From the NCBI GenBank assembly GCA_021234535.1, contig CM037840.1, positions 23,159,559 through 23,223,558 on the forward strand: a DNA stretch of 64,000 nt. The letters run 5' to 3'. How positions within the stretch are numbered: position 1 is the first letter of the stretch; each line of letters starts with the position of its first letter. The notes beneath the pieces are model-generated. The model was not told where the DNA came from. It saw nothing but the letters and a program-made list of their open reading frames with translations, and did no database searches. A program made the position numbers and the translations under genes. This document shows, piece by piece, positions 34,180 to 45,639 of the stretch. Source of the stretch: Stichopus chloronotus (lineage: Eukaryota; Echinodermata; Holothuroidea; Aspidochirotida; Stichopodidae).

Positions 34180-36530
34180 TCAAGAAGAGGTGGGAGAAAG
34201 TGCCGACCAATATCTATGTTAATTCAGGCATTTTAGTCCGGAAATGGAGACCACCAGATGCCTCCATTGAAGACAAAACCAGATTGGTGCATTGTATCAA
34301 AATGAGCTACCAGAAGTGGTGCATGAAACACCCTTAGCTGCCCATCTAGGTGTCAACAAAACCTATGACAAAATACTGGCTTACAGTATTTCTTCTGGCC
34401 AAAGCTATACCAGGATGTGGCACAGTTCCTGCCATACTTGTCAAATCTTAGGCAATATTCCAAAAACTCCGTTAATTCTAGTACCTGCTGTTGAAAAAAA
34501 CATTCAGTAGAGTTCTTGTTAATTGTGAAGGTCCATTGTCCAGAGCAAATTTACGTTGTCAGTACAGTGTATATTTTAATGATTACGCATGCCTCGATCC
34601 ACTAGAGTTCCTACATGAGGCTATCCCTAGGCATGGCTATCCCCCTCAGGAATATTCAAGTGCTCGTCAGTAATTGTTAAAGAACTAATTAATTTTTTTT
34701 TTTACTCTGGTGGAACTACAGGTACTCAAGTCCATTCAGTCTGATCAAGGATCAAATTACATGTCAAAGTTATTCCTGCAGGTAATGTATCAGCTAGGAA
34801 TTGAACAAGAAAAGTCAAGCCCAAATCACTTTCAGAGTCAAGGGGCTATTGATCAATTCCATCAAACACTAAGGTCCATGACCAGGGCCTATTGCTGAGC
34901 CTGTGAACATGAGACAGATTTGAATGAAAGGATCCTGCTTCTATTGTTTGCTGTTCAAGAATTTGTAAATTTTACGAGTGAGGACAGTATGACAGAGGAC
35001 ACCAGTGGTGACTGTAGTGTCTCAAAAGTACAGAAAAAAATATCACTGCTTTACTAAACTGGAAAGTCAGAGTCATTGTCAGTAATGTCCACTGTAATGA
35101 ATTAAGGGATGCTTTGAATCACCAGAATGTAACACCTAAAATAAAAAAAATCTGTTGTATTGTCCAATCTCAGTAGCAAGATTAATCATTTGTCACCTGA
35201 ACAACAAAGTGATTTAACAGAATTGATAGAGGTATCCAACTTTGTTCTTTAATTCTCCTTTGAGAACTAATGTTACTGCACAGTACAGTATGTCACATGA
35301 TGTTGAGGTGGGTGACACAACCCCCATAGAGCAACACCCATATGGAGTAAATCCATTGAAATCAAAAGAGTTGGAAAAAGAAGTACTGTATAAGTTGGAT
35401 AATGATATTAAACAATTGAACCAAGTGACTGGTCATCATCTTGCATTCTGGTACCTAAGCCAAATAGTACAGTAGTTCTTGATTTTGAACAGATTATCTT
35501 AAAGAAAATGCGGTAACTACGTCAGATACGTATCTAATCCCTAGAGTTTATGATTGTATTGATAGAATTGGTAAAGCAAAGTATGTCACTGAAGATAATT
35601 TGTTAAAGGCATACTGACAGATCCCATTGACTGAAAAAGAAAAAGAAATTTCAGCATTTGTTACAGTGAGTGGACTTAAAATATCACGAAGTTACACCTT
35701 TTGGTACGAAGAATGCACCCGCCACATTCCAAAGAATTATCAATAACTTTAAGTGATCTTAGAAATTGGGAAACGTACATCGATGATGTAGTAGTGTCAA
35801 GTGATACATGCAGTTATCGTTTGAAACAAATCAGAACTTTATTGGACAGGATGAGTTCTGCCAATGTGACCATCAGCTTGGTAAAATGTGAATCTCCAAA
35901 GGCCCAGGTTGTATTTTTGGACCATGTTGTGGGTCAAGGACAGCTTAGCCCTATCAAGGCTAAAGTGGAAGTCATTTCAGACGTGCCCAATCATGCTAAC
36001 AAGAAAGAGCTCATGCGCCTTTTACTGTAGGCATGGTGGTTGGATATTACAGGAGGCCTGGTACTGTCCAAAATGTTCAGACGTAGTGGCCCCATTGACA
36101 AATTTGTTTAAAGTAAGATGGTCAAGTGTAAATGGAATGAAGATTGTCAGAAAGCCTTTGAAAGAATCAAGTTCATTTAAATGACTGATCCAGTTCTGAT
36201 TGCTCCAGATTTTGAGAAAGAATTTAAAGTTGCAGTACAGTAGATGAAAGTGAAGTTGCTGCGGGTGGTGTATTATTTCAAGGAAACAGTGATGGTATTG
36301 ACCACCCAGTTTGTTATTTTTCAAAGAACATTGATCCTCATCAAAGAAATTACTCAACAATTGAGACAGAAACTTTAACTTTACTTCTAGTTTTAAAACA
36401 TTTTGATATTTATTGGAATGTGGTCAAGTTTCAAATCAGTGTTGTATACTGATCATAATCCATTAATGTTCATTTCACATTTAGAACACTTAACATACTT
36501 AAAGCAGTATGATGGATTTTAAAGGTCGTG
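34180..36530 (+). pseudogene. pol: degraded Ty3/gypsy pol with integrase before reverse transcriptase (Gmr1-like)
   Basis: Plus-strand frames carry, in order: an integrase zinc-binding region (LVRKWRPPDA near 34,230; HLGVNKTYDKI near 34,345; CHTC near 34,432); integrase core pieces (RVLVNCEGPL near 34,510; IQSDQGSNYMSKLF near 34,735; FHQTLRSM near 34,860); a linker; reverse transcriptase (TPIEQHPYGVNP near 35,320; DDCIDRIGKAKYVT-like near 35,550; the catalytic YIDD at 35,776-35,787; GQGQLSPIKAKVE near 35,935); and RNase H (HPVCYFSK near 36,305; TDHNPL near 36,450). Several stops and frameshifts separate these pieces, so it is dead. Integrase upstream of RT is the rule in the Gmr1-like Ty3/gypsy lineage of deuterostomes, so the order need not mean rearrangement. 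Flanking LTRs were not found by eye. Confidence 0.88.
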
Positions 36531-38389
36531 TGACATGCTTCTGGAAAAGAGCACCAGGCTTCATTCAGAAGTTGCAAAGAAATCCTGATCCTGAGTGAAA
36601 ATTCGTTGGAATTTTGTTTATATCTTTTATCGTTTTTGAGATATGACTTTTCAAAGTTTGATAAGAAAGCAAAACAGATTCATGTGGAATGTTTCACAGT
36701 GTCAGTATTTCTTTTGTTAAGCCTATATACAGTATTTTGCCTCTTAATTACTTAATTACTGAGTTTCACATTGGGAAGTGATATATTTTTGAAGAAAATA
36801 CATGCTTTAAAAATAAAACCCTCTGGGCATATAAATTTATCAAATTTCCTTGAAAGAAAGGTTACAAAAACAAAGACTTAACATAAGACATATCAAAGGA
36901 GTCCATCTTATGACATCACAAATTTGCTTACTTTGCTAATGTTTATTCATAATACAGTTGTGAGGCACTCATTTTCCTGTAAATTGGTCAATCTTTGACA
37001 GATTTTGATGGAATTGTGGCTATTTTTAATATTTCCAATGCTGGATGCACCCAGTGCTCCAAAGTGTTGAGTAATTGACTAATCTTATCATTTTAGCATG
37101 ATCAAACATGTACTATACATTGTCATTTGAATTTGTGTGAATGTGGAGTCTGAACGAGTGTTTATATTATAATTGAAACTTAAAGCAACACTCTTTTTTC
37201 ATTTGTCATCTGTTAATGGGTACATGGTCAGAAATTGAAAGTAAAGCTAATTGAGCTGTGTCACAAGTTTGAAACTGGGACTTGCAATTTAACTTTAACA
37301 GATAATGCTGGCTAAACTGAGTGTTTGACGTGCTACTGCATCATTTGAGATCCGGACAACTAAATTTCAAGCAAGACCTAAAGAGTTCAACAAGATAGTG
37401 TACTGTGGAGAACCATTTAAACTTAAAGGAATTGTGACATGAAAAAACACATTTTGGAATATTGACCAAAATAATCATTAGGGACGTAAAAAGTGTTGAA
37501 TAGCCACCATTTCAATAAAAATCCATTGAACATTGGCCATTTCACAAGCAAAGTTTGTCTTTAACTGTTGCATCATGAATAAACATACTGTGGGACCAAT
37601 GTGAATTTGCAAGATTGGACTGATGTGATGTCCGCTGTATGTTTTCCTTTGTTTACTGAACCAACATATTTCAAGGACAATTGAGCCTTTTATATGTCTA
37701 AGGGTTCATCATGGAAGCATATTTTGCTACCTAACAAATACAGTACTGATATCACTTACAGATATGGAAGTAATTAGTAGACAATACAGTACATCCCTAA
37801 CAAAAACCCAAGGTTAACCAAAAAAGGTGAAATACTGTATAGCAATTCAATTTTAAAGATGTGCAGAGTTGCACTAATTTGCTGCTGGTATTGCTGTTAG
37901 TACTTAGCAGTTTGTAACCATCAGGCACATGACAACCTTTCTTGGCCAAAGCTGTCTTTCTTTAAACAGCTAAATCCTGAGTCATGGATAAGATATTGAC
38001 ATGGGATTACAGTAGTTGGTAGTGAGGAAATACTAGATACTTCTAAAATAACCTAAAACCTCTAAAATTGTCTCTGTAATACACTTAACTTTGTAATAAA
38101 TAACATAATAGGAACTGTTCTGTATTGTTAGCGTGCACATACTGTAACATCACTTAACACTGATTGCTAACTTATAAATAAACTTTCCAGTCTCTTTCCA
38201 TTTACTTCATGTTCGTGATGTTAAGAGTTACTGCTCACTTTCTTCTTGTACTGTTACATGCTGGCAACCACACTGTTGCCTTCCAGATCTTGTTCTTCGT
38301 TGTGTTTTGTCTATGGCAAAGTAGGCCGGAAGACTGTACAGTACGTGTTTACTGTACTACTTTGTTTACAATGTCCTATCATTTACGAT
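36531..38389. other. AT-rich stretch between the pol relic and the LRR gene
   Basis: No gene is recognised. It may hold the decayed 3' end and LTR of the retrotransposon and the promoter of the LRR gene. TATAAATA lies at 38,173-38,180, about 210 bp before the proposed start codon. The words TACAGTA and CTGTACAGTA recur. Confidence 0.5.
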
Positions 38390-38434
38390 ATGAGGAGAAT
38401 CACATTTTGTGTTCCCGTCACCCATTGGACAAAG
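38390..38434 (+). CDS. proposed first coding exon of the LRR receptor gene
   Basis: The long exon at 38,534 has no ATG before its LRR domain, so its start must lie upstream. The ATG at 38,390 opens MRRITFCVPVTHWTK up to AAAG followed by GTGATA (38,435). Splicing 38,434 to 38,534 removes 99 bp, keeps the frame (both sites phase 0) and joins these 15 residues to ISIIFILTQLLVPGIC, giving a basic n-region, hydrophobic core and end typical of a signal peptide. The donor is only moderate, and an exon further upstream is equally possible. Confidence 0.4.
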
Positions 38435-38533
38435 GTGATATAGTAGAGTCAGTTGAACACAAGACACAAGTGTATTGTGGTTAAAATCTGTAATCTTTGT
38501 CATACATTTTCTTCAATTGCCTTTTCTCCTCAG

Positions 38534-40711
38534 ATAAGTATTATCTTCATCCTAACACAACTGTTGGTTCCTGGTATTTGCACCCCTCATTGTGGAAATG
38601 TGTGCTTTTACGATAGCCAATACCGCATCGCTGACTGTAGTGGGGTGGAACTTGACCGGATACCGTCTCATCGCGGTTGCTCAGGGGCAAGTTTTCTCGA
38701 TTTATCATTTAATGCCATAACTTCTCTGCAGAACAATTCCCTTCAACGCTACAGCCAACTGGAGAATTTAGATATATCGTCCAATGCCATCAGTGAGGTC
38801 CATCCCTTAGCGTTTGCTGGTCTACATGCAGTCACAAATATCGATTTGTCCCAGAACCGCATGACAATGTTGCCATCATCTGTATTCTACGATGTCAAAG
38901 ACACCATCGACCAAATTCATCTCGAAAGAAACGAAATATTGGAACTAGCCGAAGGAATGTTTGCCAACTTGACCAAACTAAGTGCTTTGTTTCTAGGTCA
39001 CAATCGGTTGACGACTCTGTCGCCGAATCTGTTCCTGGATTTATCCGCTCTTCTCCGGCTTCACATCAATTCTAACCAATTGACTCACATTTCAGACAGG
39101 CTGTTAGAGCCATTTCATCACTTGAAGATTCTAGACTTGAGCAGTAATTTGATTGTGGGAGTACCATCTACTCTGTTTGAGCTTCTCCCGTCCTGCATTG
39201 AAACTGTAACATTGGCAAATAATAGATTAAGGTACATCCCAAAGCCACATTTCAGAGAGCCCTCAATGAGTCCACAGACGCTCGATATCAGAAATAACAA
39301 CATAACAGATGCCACCAACATAACTTACTTCTTTGGCGAAACTGAGAAATTGTTGCTTGAGGGAAACCCCTTCAGATGTGACTGTTCATTTGATGCTGTC
39401 CGAGAATGGATACAGAGGGACAAATTGTCGAGGACAGCCTGCACTTGGACCTGTGTACATCCTGTTACTATGGAAACAGTCTTGGCTAGAGACCTAGTAG
39501 CCACCGATACACAGTGTCCTGAAACTACAACAGTCAACACTGTAGTGAAAAGCTCACCACCAGATGACATCCATCCAGTTGATCGCAAAGACAATCAGAA
39601 AGAGGATCGACAGTATCCAATTGTGATAGATGACAAAGTCTTAGTTTCTCCAATGCCAGTTTACATCAATATTACTCACCATTCATTCATATCGATCTTA
39701 AATGATTGGTCTGTTCCACTACCTATAATTGTGATAGTGTTAGTGGTACTACTTCTATTAGTTATAGTAGTTTTGTCAACAGTAATCATTGGCTTTTCTA
39801 TCTGCCTCTGTCAGACAAATAAGCGAATCAAAAACATGACAGATGCCATCCTCAAATCTCAAAAGACTCCAAAAGCTGTAAGGGACATGGTAAACAAGCT
39901 GAAGGTAATAGGCACTCCTAAAAGTAGCAAAAATGAAAGCAATAAGCCAATTGCAAAGGAAAATGAGGGGATGGTTAAACTTAACCTGCTAAATGAATTT
40001 TCTGCAGCAGAGGTAAATCTACCTGAAACAAAATGTCAGGTTCATGCTGATAAAGAAAATGTGGACATAAACTTGACAGGGAACCCTCTCCATGACAAAG
40101 AAATCACTTTAAATCAAAGCTTTGGTACCAAGAGTCCTCTCCCAGGAGAAAAAGATGGTCTTCGCAAAAGAACACCATCAAAGGATAATGGAAGTGAAAC
40201 TCCAGACAAATCGCAACTTAAAACAGAGGTAACAGATTTCACTACATCTCCCAATGAGCTGAAAGATATCCCAGAAACTGGAGAGGTAGGTAATGTCATT
40301 GACCATGTAGACAAAGAGAACAGTGACAAAATGGATGTCAGAAGGAATACTCAATCAGGGGGGAAGGGTGGGACTAGTCAAAAGAGGACCCCACAAGATC
40401 AAAAGCGCAACCAGAACAAAGTCACTAGTGTTCAAAATACCAAAAAGAGAGCTCGAAAACTACAACTCGAATATCCGGTCAATGAACAGAGCCCTCTGAT
40501 TAATGACTCAGAACTGACCAAGAATGGGGCCCGTCCTGAGACAGAAAAAGAGAACAAACCCAAAAGTTTCCCTAAATCAGCTGATAATTGTAGGGGGAAT
40601 AAATCAGAAAATCTGTTGACTGATATCACCAATCAGGATAAAGTTTGCTTGAAAGGAAAAAGCCCGTTTGAGTCGAGGAATGGTCCATATCAGACTACTT
40701 CTAATTGTTAA
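38534..40711 (+). CDS. leucine-rich repeat single-pass membrane protein, main exon
   Basis: The exon starts after CCTTTTCTCCTCAG (AG at 38,532-38,533) and runs open for 725 codons to a TAA at 40,709-40,711. Order: signal-peptide core; LRRNT with CTPHCGNVC (from about 38,579); nine or ten 24-residue LRRs (LDLSFNAITSL, LDISSNAISEV, LFLGHNRLTTL, LDLSSNLIVGV), 38,690-39,350; LRRCT starting NPFRCDC (39,364) with cysteines to about 39,515; a stalk with N-glycosylation sites; one transmembrane helix (39,720-39,805, Ile/Val/Leu-rich); and a cytoplasmic tail of about 300 residues. The tail is Lys/Glu/Asn/Ser-rich, predicted disordered, with no TIR or kinase domain. It holds four KEN tripeptides and a basic KKRARK cluster. 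The ectodomain plan matches LRR adhesion or receptor proteins (LRRTM, LINGO, trophoblast glycoprotein types), but no orthologue can be named. Confidence 0.93.
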   Translation: MSIIFILTQLLVPGICTPHCGNVCFYDSQYRIADCSGVELDRIPSHRGCSGASFLDLSFNAITSLQNNSLQRYSQLENLDISSNAISEVHPLAFAGLHAVTNIDLSQNRMTMLPSSVFYDVKDTIDQIHLERNEILELAEGMFANLTKLSALFLGHNRLTTLSPNLFLDLSALLRLHINSNQLTHISDRLLEPFHHLKILDLSSNLIVGVPSTLFELLPSCIETVTLANNRLRYIPKPHFREPSMSPQTLDIRNNNITDATNITYFFGETEKLLLEGNPFRCDCSFDAVREWIQRDKLSRTACTWTCVHPVTMETVLARDLVATDTQCPETTTVNTVVKSSPPDDIHPVDRKDNQKEDRQYPIVIDDKVLVSPMPVYINITHHSFISILNDWSVPLPIIVIVLVVLLLLVIVVLSTVIIGFSICLCQTNKRIKNMTDAILKSQKTPKAVRDMVNKLKVIGTPKSSKNESNKPIAKENEGMVKLNLLNEFSAAEVNLPETKCQVHADKENVDINLTGNPLHDKEITLNQSFGTKSPLPGEKDGLRKRTPSKDNGSETPDKSQLKTEVTDFTTSPNELKDIPETGEVGNVIDHVDKENSDKMDVRRNTQSGGKGGTSQKRTPQDQKRNQNKVTSVQNTKKRARKLQLEYPVNEQSPLINDSELTKNGARPETEKENKPKSFPKSADNCRGNKSENLLTDITNQDKVCLKGKSPFESRNGPYQTTSNC

Positions 40712-41137
40712 GTCATTGTTATGCAAAAAGTCAAAATTACTGTTAGACAGTGGGGAGTGGGGGACTACAAATTAAAACTACAAACAGGCTTTATGATTTG
40801 CTGAGGATGTTGAGACAGGCCTGCATCTGTCTTTTATCTCATTCATACACATAGTGTACTTGGATATCAGATATATTGTACTCCATTAAGCTATTATTAT
40901 TTCCCCCACAATAACAATTAAATGGTAGCTGACCAGTAGTGACCGTACTGTTCTTGCCATATTCAACTGAAACTTTGAGTGTTATTCAACCTCACTAGGC
41001 TCAGTATCATATAATTTCAGTAATGGGACAAACAATTTTCAGGATACATTCATAAAGTCAAAAGGTCAGATCATCAGAGCCTGCAAAAAAAAGTTGCATT
41101 TTTTCTCTCTCTCTCTCCAACACGTTGAGTTAATAAA
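40712..41137 (+). other. probable 3' UTR of the LRR gene with AATAAA signal
   Basis: An AATAAA lies at 41,132-41,137, 421 bp past the stop codon, after a short CT run. It is the first canonical polyadenylation signal downstream on the plus strand. The AGGTCA array element begins only about 135 bp further on. Confidence 0.5.
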
Positions 41138-41272
41138 GTTTAGCCATGGTCCCTAGGTGCCTTGATATGAGATGTAGCTTACTTGTGTTCTCTTGAACGA
41201 CCACAGTGATTACAAATGATGGAAATAGAACGTATGGGATTTGCAACACTGTGGAGTGCCCCCTGCCTTTTT

Positions 41273-42955
41273 TGATTCCTTGCCGAAGGCAGAAGAAATC
41301 TGTGCGATGGTGATGTCATTTGTGTGTGCATGTGTGCCTTGCGTGCATGTATGTGTGTGTATAAGACACTTCTTGTAAACACGGTATCTCACGAAGGGTA
41401 ACCGTGACTGAGCTCATACTTGGTGTATAGGTTGGTCATAGTAAGTAGATGATCCGTATCGTTTTTGGTGGAGGTAAAAGGTCGTTTGATGTCACCAGAG
41501 GTCAAAATGTGAAAACCTTGTAAACATGATATCTCAAGAACGGTAACTGTGACTGATGTCATACTTGGCATGAAGGTTGGTCATATAGATTAGATGATCC
41601 CTATCGTTTTTGATGGAGGTCAATGATCATTTGAGGACATCAGAGGTCAAACTGTAAAAACCTTGTAAACACAATATCTTCCATAGGGTAACTGTGATTG
41701 ATGTCACAGTCAGTATGTGGGTTGTTGGTATTGAGTAGATGTCCCCTATTTTTTCTGGTGGAGGTCAAGGGTCATTTGAGGTCACCAGAGGTGTAAAAAC
41801 CTTGTAAACACAATATCTCCAGATAGGTAACTGTGACTGATGTCATACTTCGTGTGTGAATTGTATATATTGAGTAGAATACGCTTTTGATTTTGGTGGA
41901 AGTCAAAGGTCATTTGAGGTTGCCAAAGGTCAAACTGTAAAAACCTTGTCAACACAATTTCTCCTGGAGGGTAACTGTGACTGATGTCATACTTACAGTA
42001 GTGTGTTGCTTGGTCATACTGAGTAGATGATCCCGATTGGTTTGGTCAGGGGCAAATGTTATTTGAGGTCACCAGCAGTCGAACTGTAAAAACCTTGTTA
42101 ACACAATATCTCCAGAAGGGTGACCTTGACTGATGTAGTACTTGGTGTGTCAGTTGGTAATAATCAGCAGAAGAAACCTATTGTTTTTGGTGGAGGTCAA
42201 AGGTCATTTGAGGTCACCAGAGGTCAAACTGTAAAAATGTGTAAACACAATATCTCTAGGAGTCCAACCTTGAATGATGTCATACTGTACTTGATGTGCG
42301 GATTGTGTATACTGAGTAGAAGACTCCTTTTGTTTTTGGTGGAGGTCAAATTTGGTTTGAGGTCACCTGAGGTCAAACTGTGAAAACCTTGCAAACACAT
42401 TATCTCCATAAGGGTGTTGTTGACTGATGTCATACTTGACATGCCGTTACTCGTACGTTTAAATGGGATTGACTTAAACCTCAGTCTGCTTTTGTTCTAC
42501 TGAGGCTCAACTTTTGGCAAATTGTCATGGCCTTAGGTCAGTTTTATCACCCCATGCTGTGATAATCCACACGGTCAATTAAACATCGTTCTCCTAAAGC
42601 AATTCAGGTGTGTCAATCCAACGTCTAGGTTTTCTTCAGCTGCCTGGCAAGGGGTATTAGGTGTCATGTTTATCGTAATACATATGTAATCAAGCATGAA
42701 AGAGGGTCTGTTGAACGCTTTAGCATGGTTTTAGCACGATTATAACGTCATGATCTGTGGTTTGGCCATACTGGGTATGTGATCCCTATTGCTTTTGGTG
42801 GACGTCAGATGTCATTTGAGGTCACCAAAAAAAAAGGTTATTTTGGGTTAAAGGCTTGATAATGTGGTGTTTTAAGAACAATAACTGCAGTTGATCTGAT
42901 ACTTGTCATGTGGATAATTCATGCTTGTTATAATATGACCATTAGCAAGGAATCA
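41273..42955 (+). repeat. AGGTCA half-site array, locus 3, in a TIR-bounded element
   Basis: It has the same structure and orientation as locus 2: TGATTCCTTGC at 41,273-41,283, a GT-rich run, seven contiguous ~145-bp units (half-site blocks near 41,475, 41,620, 41,765, 41,905, 42,052, 42,200 and 42,345), an eighth near 42,805, and GCAAGGAATCA at 42,945-42,955, followed by the shared phrase CAAAGCCTTTTGGCTTTCTG. The unit at 42,194-42,226 is complete: AGGTCA-A-AGGTCA-TTTG-AGGTCA-CCAG-AGGTCA. About 315 bp of unrelated sequence (42,440-42,755) interrupts the last part of the array and is absent from locus 2. Confidence 0.85.
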
Positions 42956-45639
42956 CAAAGCCTTTTGGCTTTCTGGTTTTTTTACCTAATATTTTAATGA
43001 TAAAAATTCTTTTGCCATTTCAACTGCAGCTGATTATGCAAATTTAACAGTACTTTTTAAGTGTTTGATCCAATAGTTTCTTTTGAGCGGATTCATTATG
43101 CTTTGCAAATTTAGGTAGTTTCAAAGCACTTTCCATGGATGATTGTTTATAGGGGTTTCTTCTCCCTAATTTCTTAAATAATTTTTATGTGTATACAATT
43201 TGTAATACTTGCTACGCTTGCCAAATGTTTGATCATCTCTTGAAATTCAGCAGTGCACAGATTGTGAATAACAAATCAACTTTGCCAGAGCTGCAGTAGT
43301 GATTGTGCCAGAGTAACTAATAATTTTCATCTATATTCAGATATTTACCATGAAAGCGCATCTTAACGTTTTCGTATGTTTTTTTCACAAGTGCCAAAAT
43401 ATTTTAACTTTTCACCACTCGCCATTTTTCGTTTAGTATGTGTGTTAGTTATGATTCGACTGAAATATTTGCAACTTATCTCTTTCATTCATGGAAATGA
43501 TGAAATTATGTTATTCACTTGATAATTACATGAAAATATGCAAATTTGTGATGTCTAGGGAAGAACTCACGTCATGTACCTCATGTGATCCTTTGCTTAG
43601 TTAATCTTTATTTCAAGGACAAACTTTGAGGGTTATGTATGTCCAGAGAGTTGTATTTTAGAAGCATGCATTGGTTTTTCTTTTCATAATATTGATATGT
43701 ATGTACCACTTTTACCAAAAGTGAAATTCAGTAATTAAGAGATAGGCCTAACATATATAGGAAAAAAAGGAAATACTGACACTGTGCAACACTCCACAAT
43801 TATCTGATTTACTGTGTACATTTCATCAAACTTTGGGAAGCCAGATCTCAAAAACAGTACTAGACAGAAACACAACTCTGTGATTCAGGGTTTCACTCCT
43901 CCAACTTCTGGGTGAAGCTAACTCTCAGCTTCTAAATGCATGTCACTTTATCTTTAAGCTTGTGGCTAATGATGTAAAGAATGAAGACTAGGATAAAACA
44001 ATACCTGTCTGTTATGAAGTTTGCTTAACAAGAAATAACCAAGTGAGTGATCTTCTTTCATCATGGTCACACCGTCGTGAATATGTTGCTGCTCAGATCT
44101 CGCTGTTAGAAGAGGCTTAAAAGGATCAAAAACAACCTCTCTCTCCAGATGAGCCCAATGTTACTACATCACAGGAGACTCGAAGTAACCATACTGTGCA
44201 GTGCAGTAATTCTTATAGGAATGGTTATAGTTTTGGCCACAACTAGTGTTGCAATTATATACTTGTGATGTATTTTATCATCAGTGATTTTTCAGCTTTT
44301 CTCTATTTCCATGCCTTTACCATCATGCTTTCTTCTATTTTTTGTTTTTGCTATTTTCCTCTTTCTTAGTGTGTTCATTTTAATTATCATGCATTTAAGA
44401 TCGGTTTTATTTTCCTTCCTCTTTTTGAAACCTTTGACAAAAATACTTTATCCTTTCTGTAAGTTTGTTCGCTTGTTTATCAAACAGTAAAACCCATCGC
44501 TTTACTTTTATCTGTTTACCACATTTCTCAAACCATAAATACCATGCATGCAAGGCAGACTAGAGCAGTTTTTCTTTCGTTCTTTTGTTTTAGACATCTA
44601 ATTAGGAATGGGGTAGGAAGAGACTAGGTGTGATCATTGTGATCAGTGAACTATAGTTAACTATATTCTTTTCTTTTCTTTTTCCAGAGAGGCCATTTAT
44701 ATGGCTTTACTTTCCAAAGAAAAATATCTTACTGTTCTAGTTGTAGATTTCCTGTATATACCTTACCGATGATGTTAAAACTTGGCTCTGAAAATGTTAC
44801 CATGATCCAAAGTTTCACTAACGTACATTTTACATGTGATAAAAAAACTCAAAATGTTACTTTTTTCCGCACTTAAAACACTTCATGGTCATGCTTGTAT
44901 ATTAGTGTTATAATTTACCAAGCAAAATGTCATATTCTGATTTCACAACAAACTTGCAGCCTAACAGAAGTTATATTTTCGAGATTTCCTAACCGGCTAT
45001 GGACTTCGGTTACCCGGCTCCGAATGTTTGACCGTGGGCAAACACTAATGTGTACCACTGTACGAGTGTGAATGTACCGTTCAAATAAACGAATGCTAGG
45101 TCATGAGTGAAGCCCAGAACCCCTGCACTGAGCCAATAAGGTGGCAGCCTTTTTTATAATATCTTTGTATAGTCGCTGTTTCTTTTCTTTCTTTGACTTC
45201 AAGTTTTTTTCAACATTCTAATGTATATGAAGTTCCTGGATAAGAGTGATGAAATCAAATGAAATTTTGTGTTTCATGGTATCACAGACTGTAGAAAAAA
45301 AAATCTTTGCTTACTTTTTGGTGATCATTCTCTTTATTTCTAGCATCTGTGTCGTTAATACTTGATTGGTTTTCTAGCTATCTACTGGCTGTTTCAACTT
45401 CGGAGGGTTTTCCAATGGCAACATGTTGTGTCTGATATATCAACAGAACCTTGGTCATCATGTGCTACCCAGAACAACGCAAAAATAGTTAGGCCCTATT
45501 CTTCCCAAAACGCGGAGAATTCCAATGTATCTGGGTGAACACCTGACCCTCTGTTCCGAGGACTTCAGATCCTCATGGTATAACTTAAGCCTTCCATGAT
45601 TCTGGTCTGGCAGGCAGATCAAACTCAAAATTGTAACGT
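42956..45639. other. AT-rich stretch, one unresolved coding-like relic
   Basis: No gene is called. Around 43,960-44,130 a plus-strand frame with stops reads HRREYVAAQISLLEEA and may be a remnant of a retroelement or gene; I cannot place it. CpG and GC content are low throughout. Confidence 0.45.

Noticed and set aside
38453..38533. TTG-initiated N-terminal extension of the LRR frame
   Set aside because: There is no ATG, and the stretch contains a good polypyrimidine tract and AG just before the signal-peptide core, so it is intron.
43960..44130. Coding-like plus-strand stretch (HRREYVAAQISLLEEA)
   Set aside because: It is short, interrupted by stops and not assignable to any family; probably a relic, so only mentioned in the regional note.
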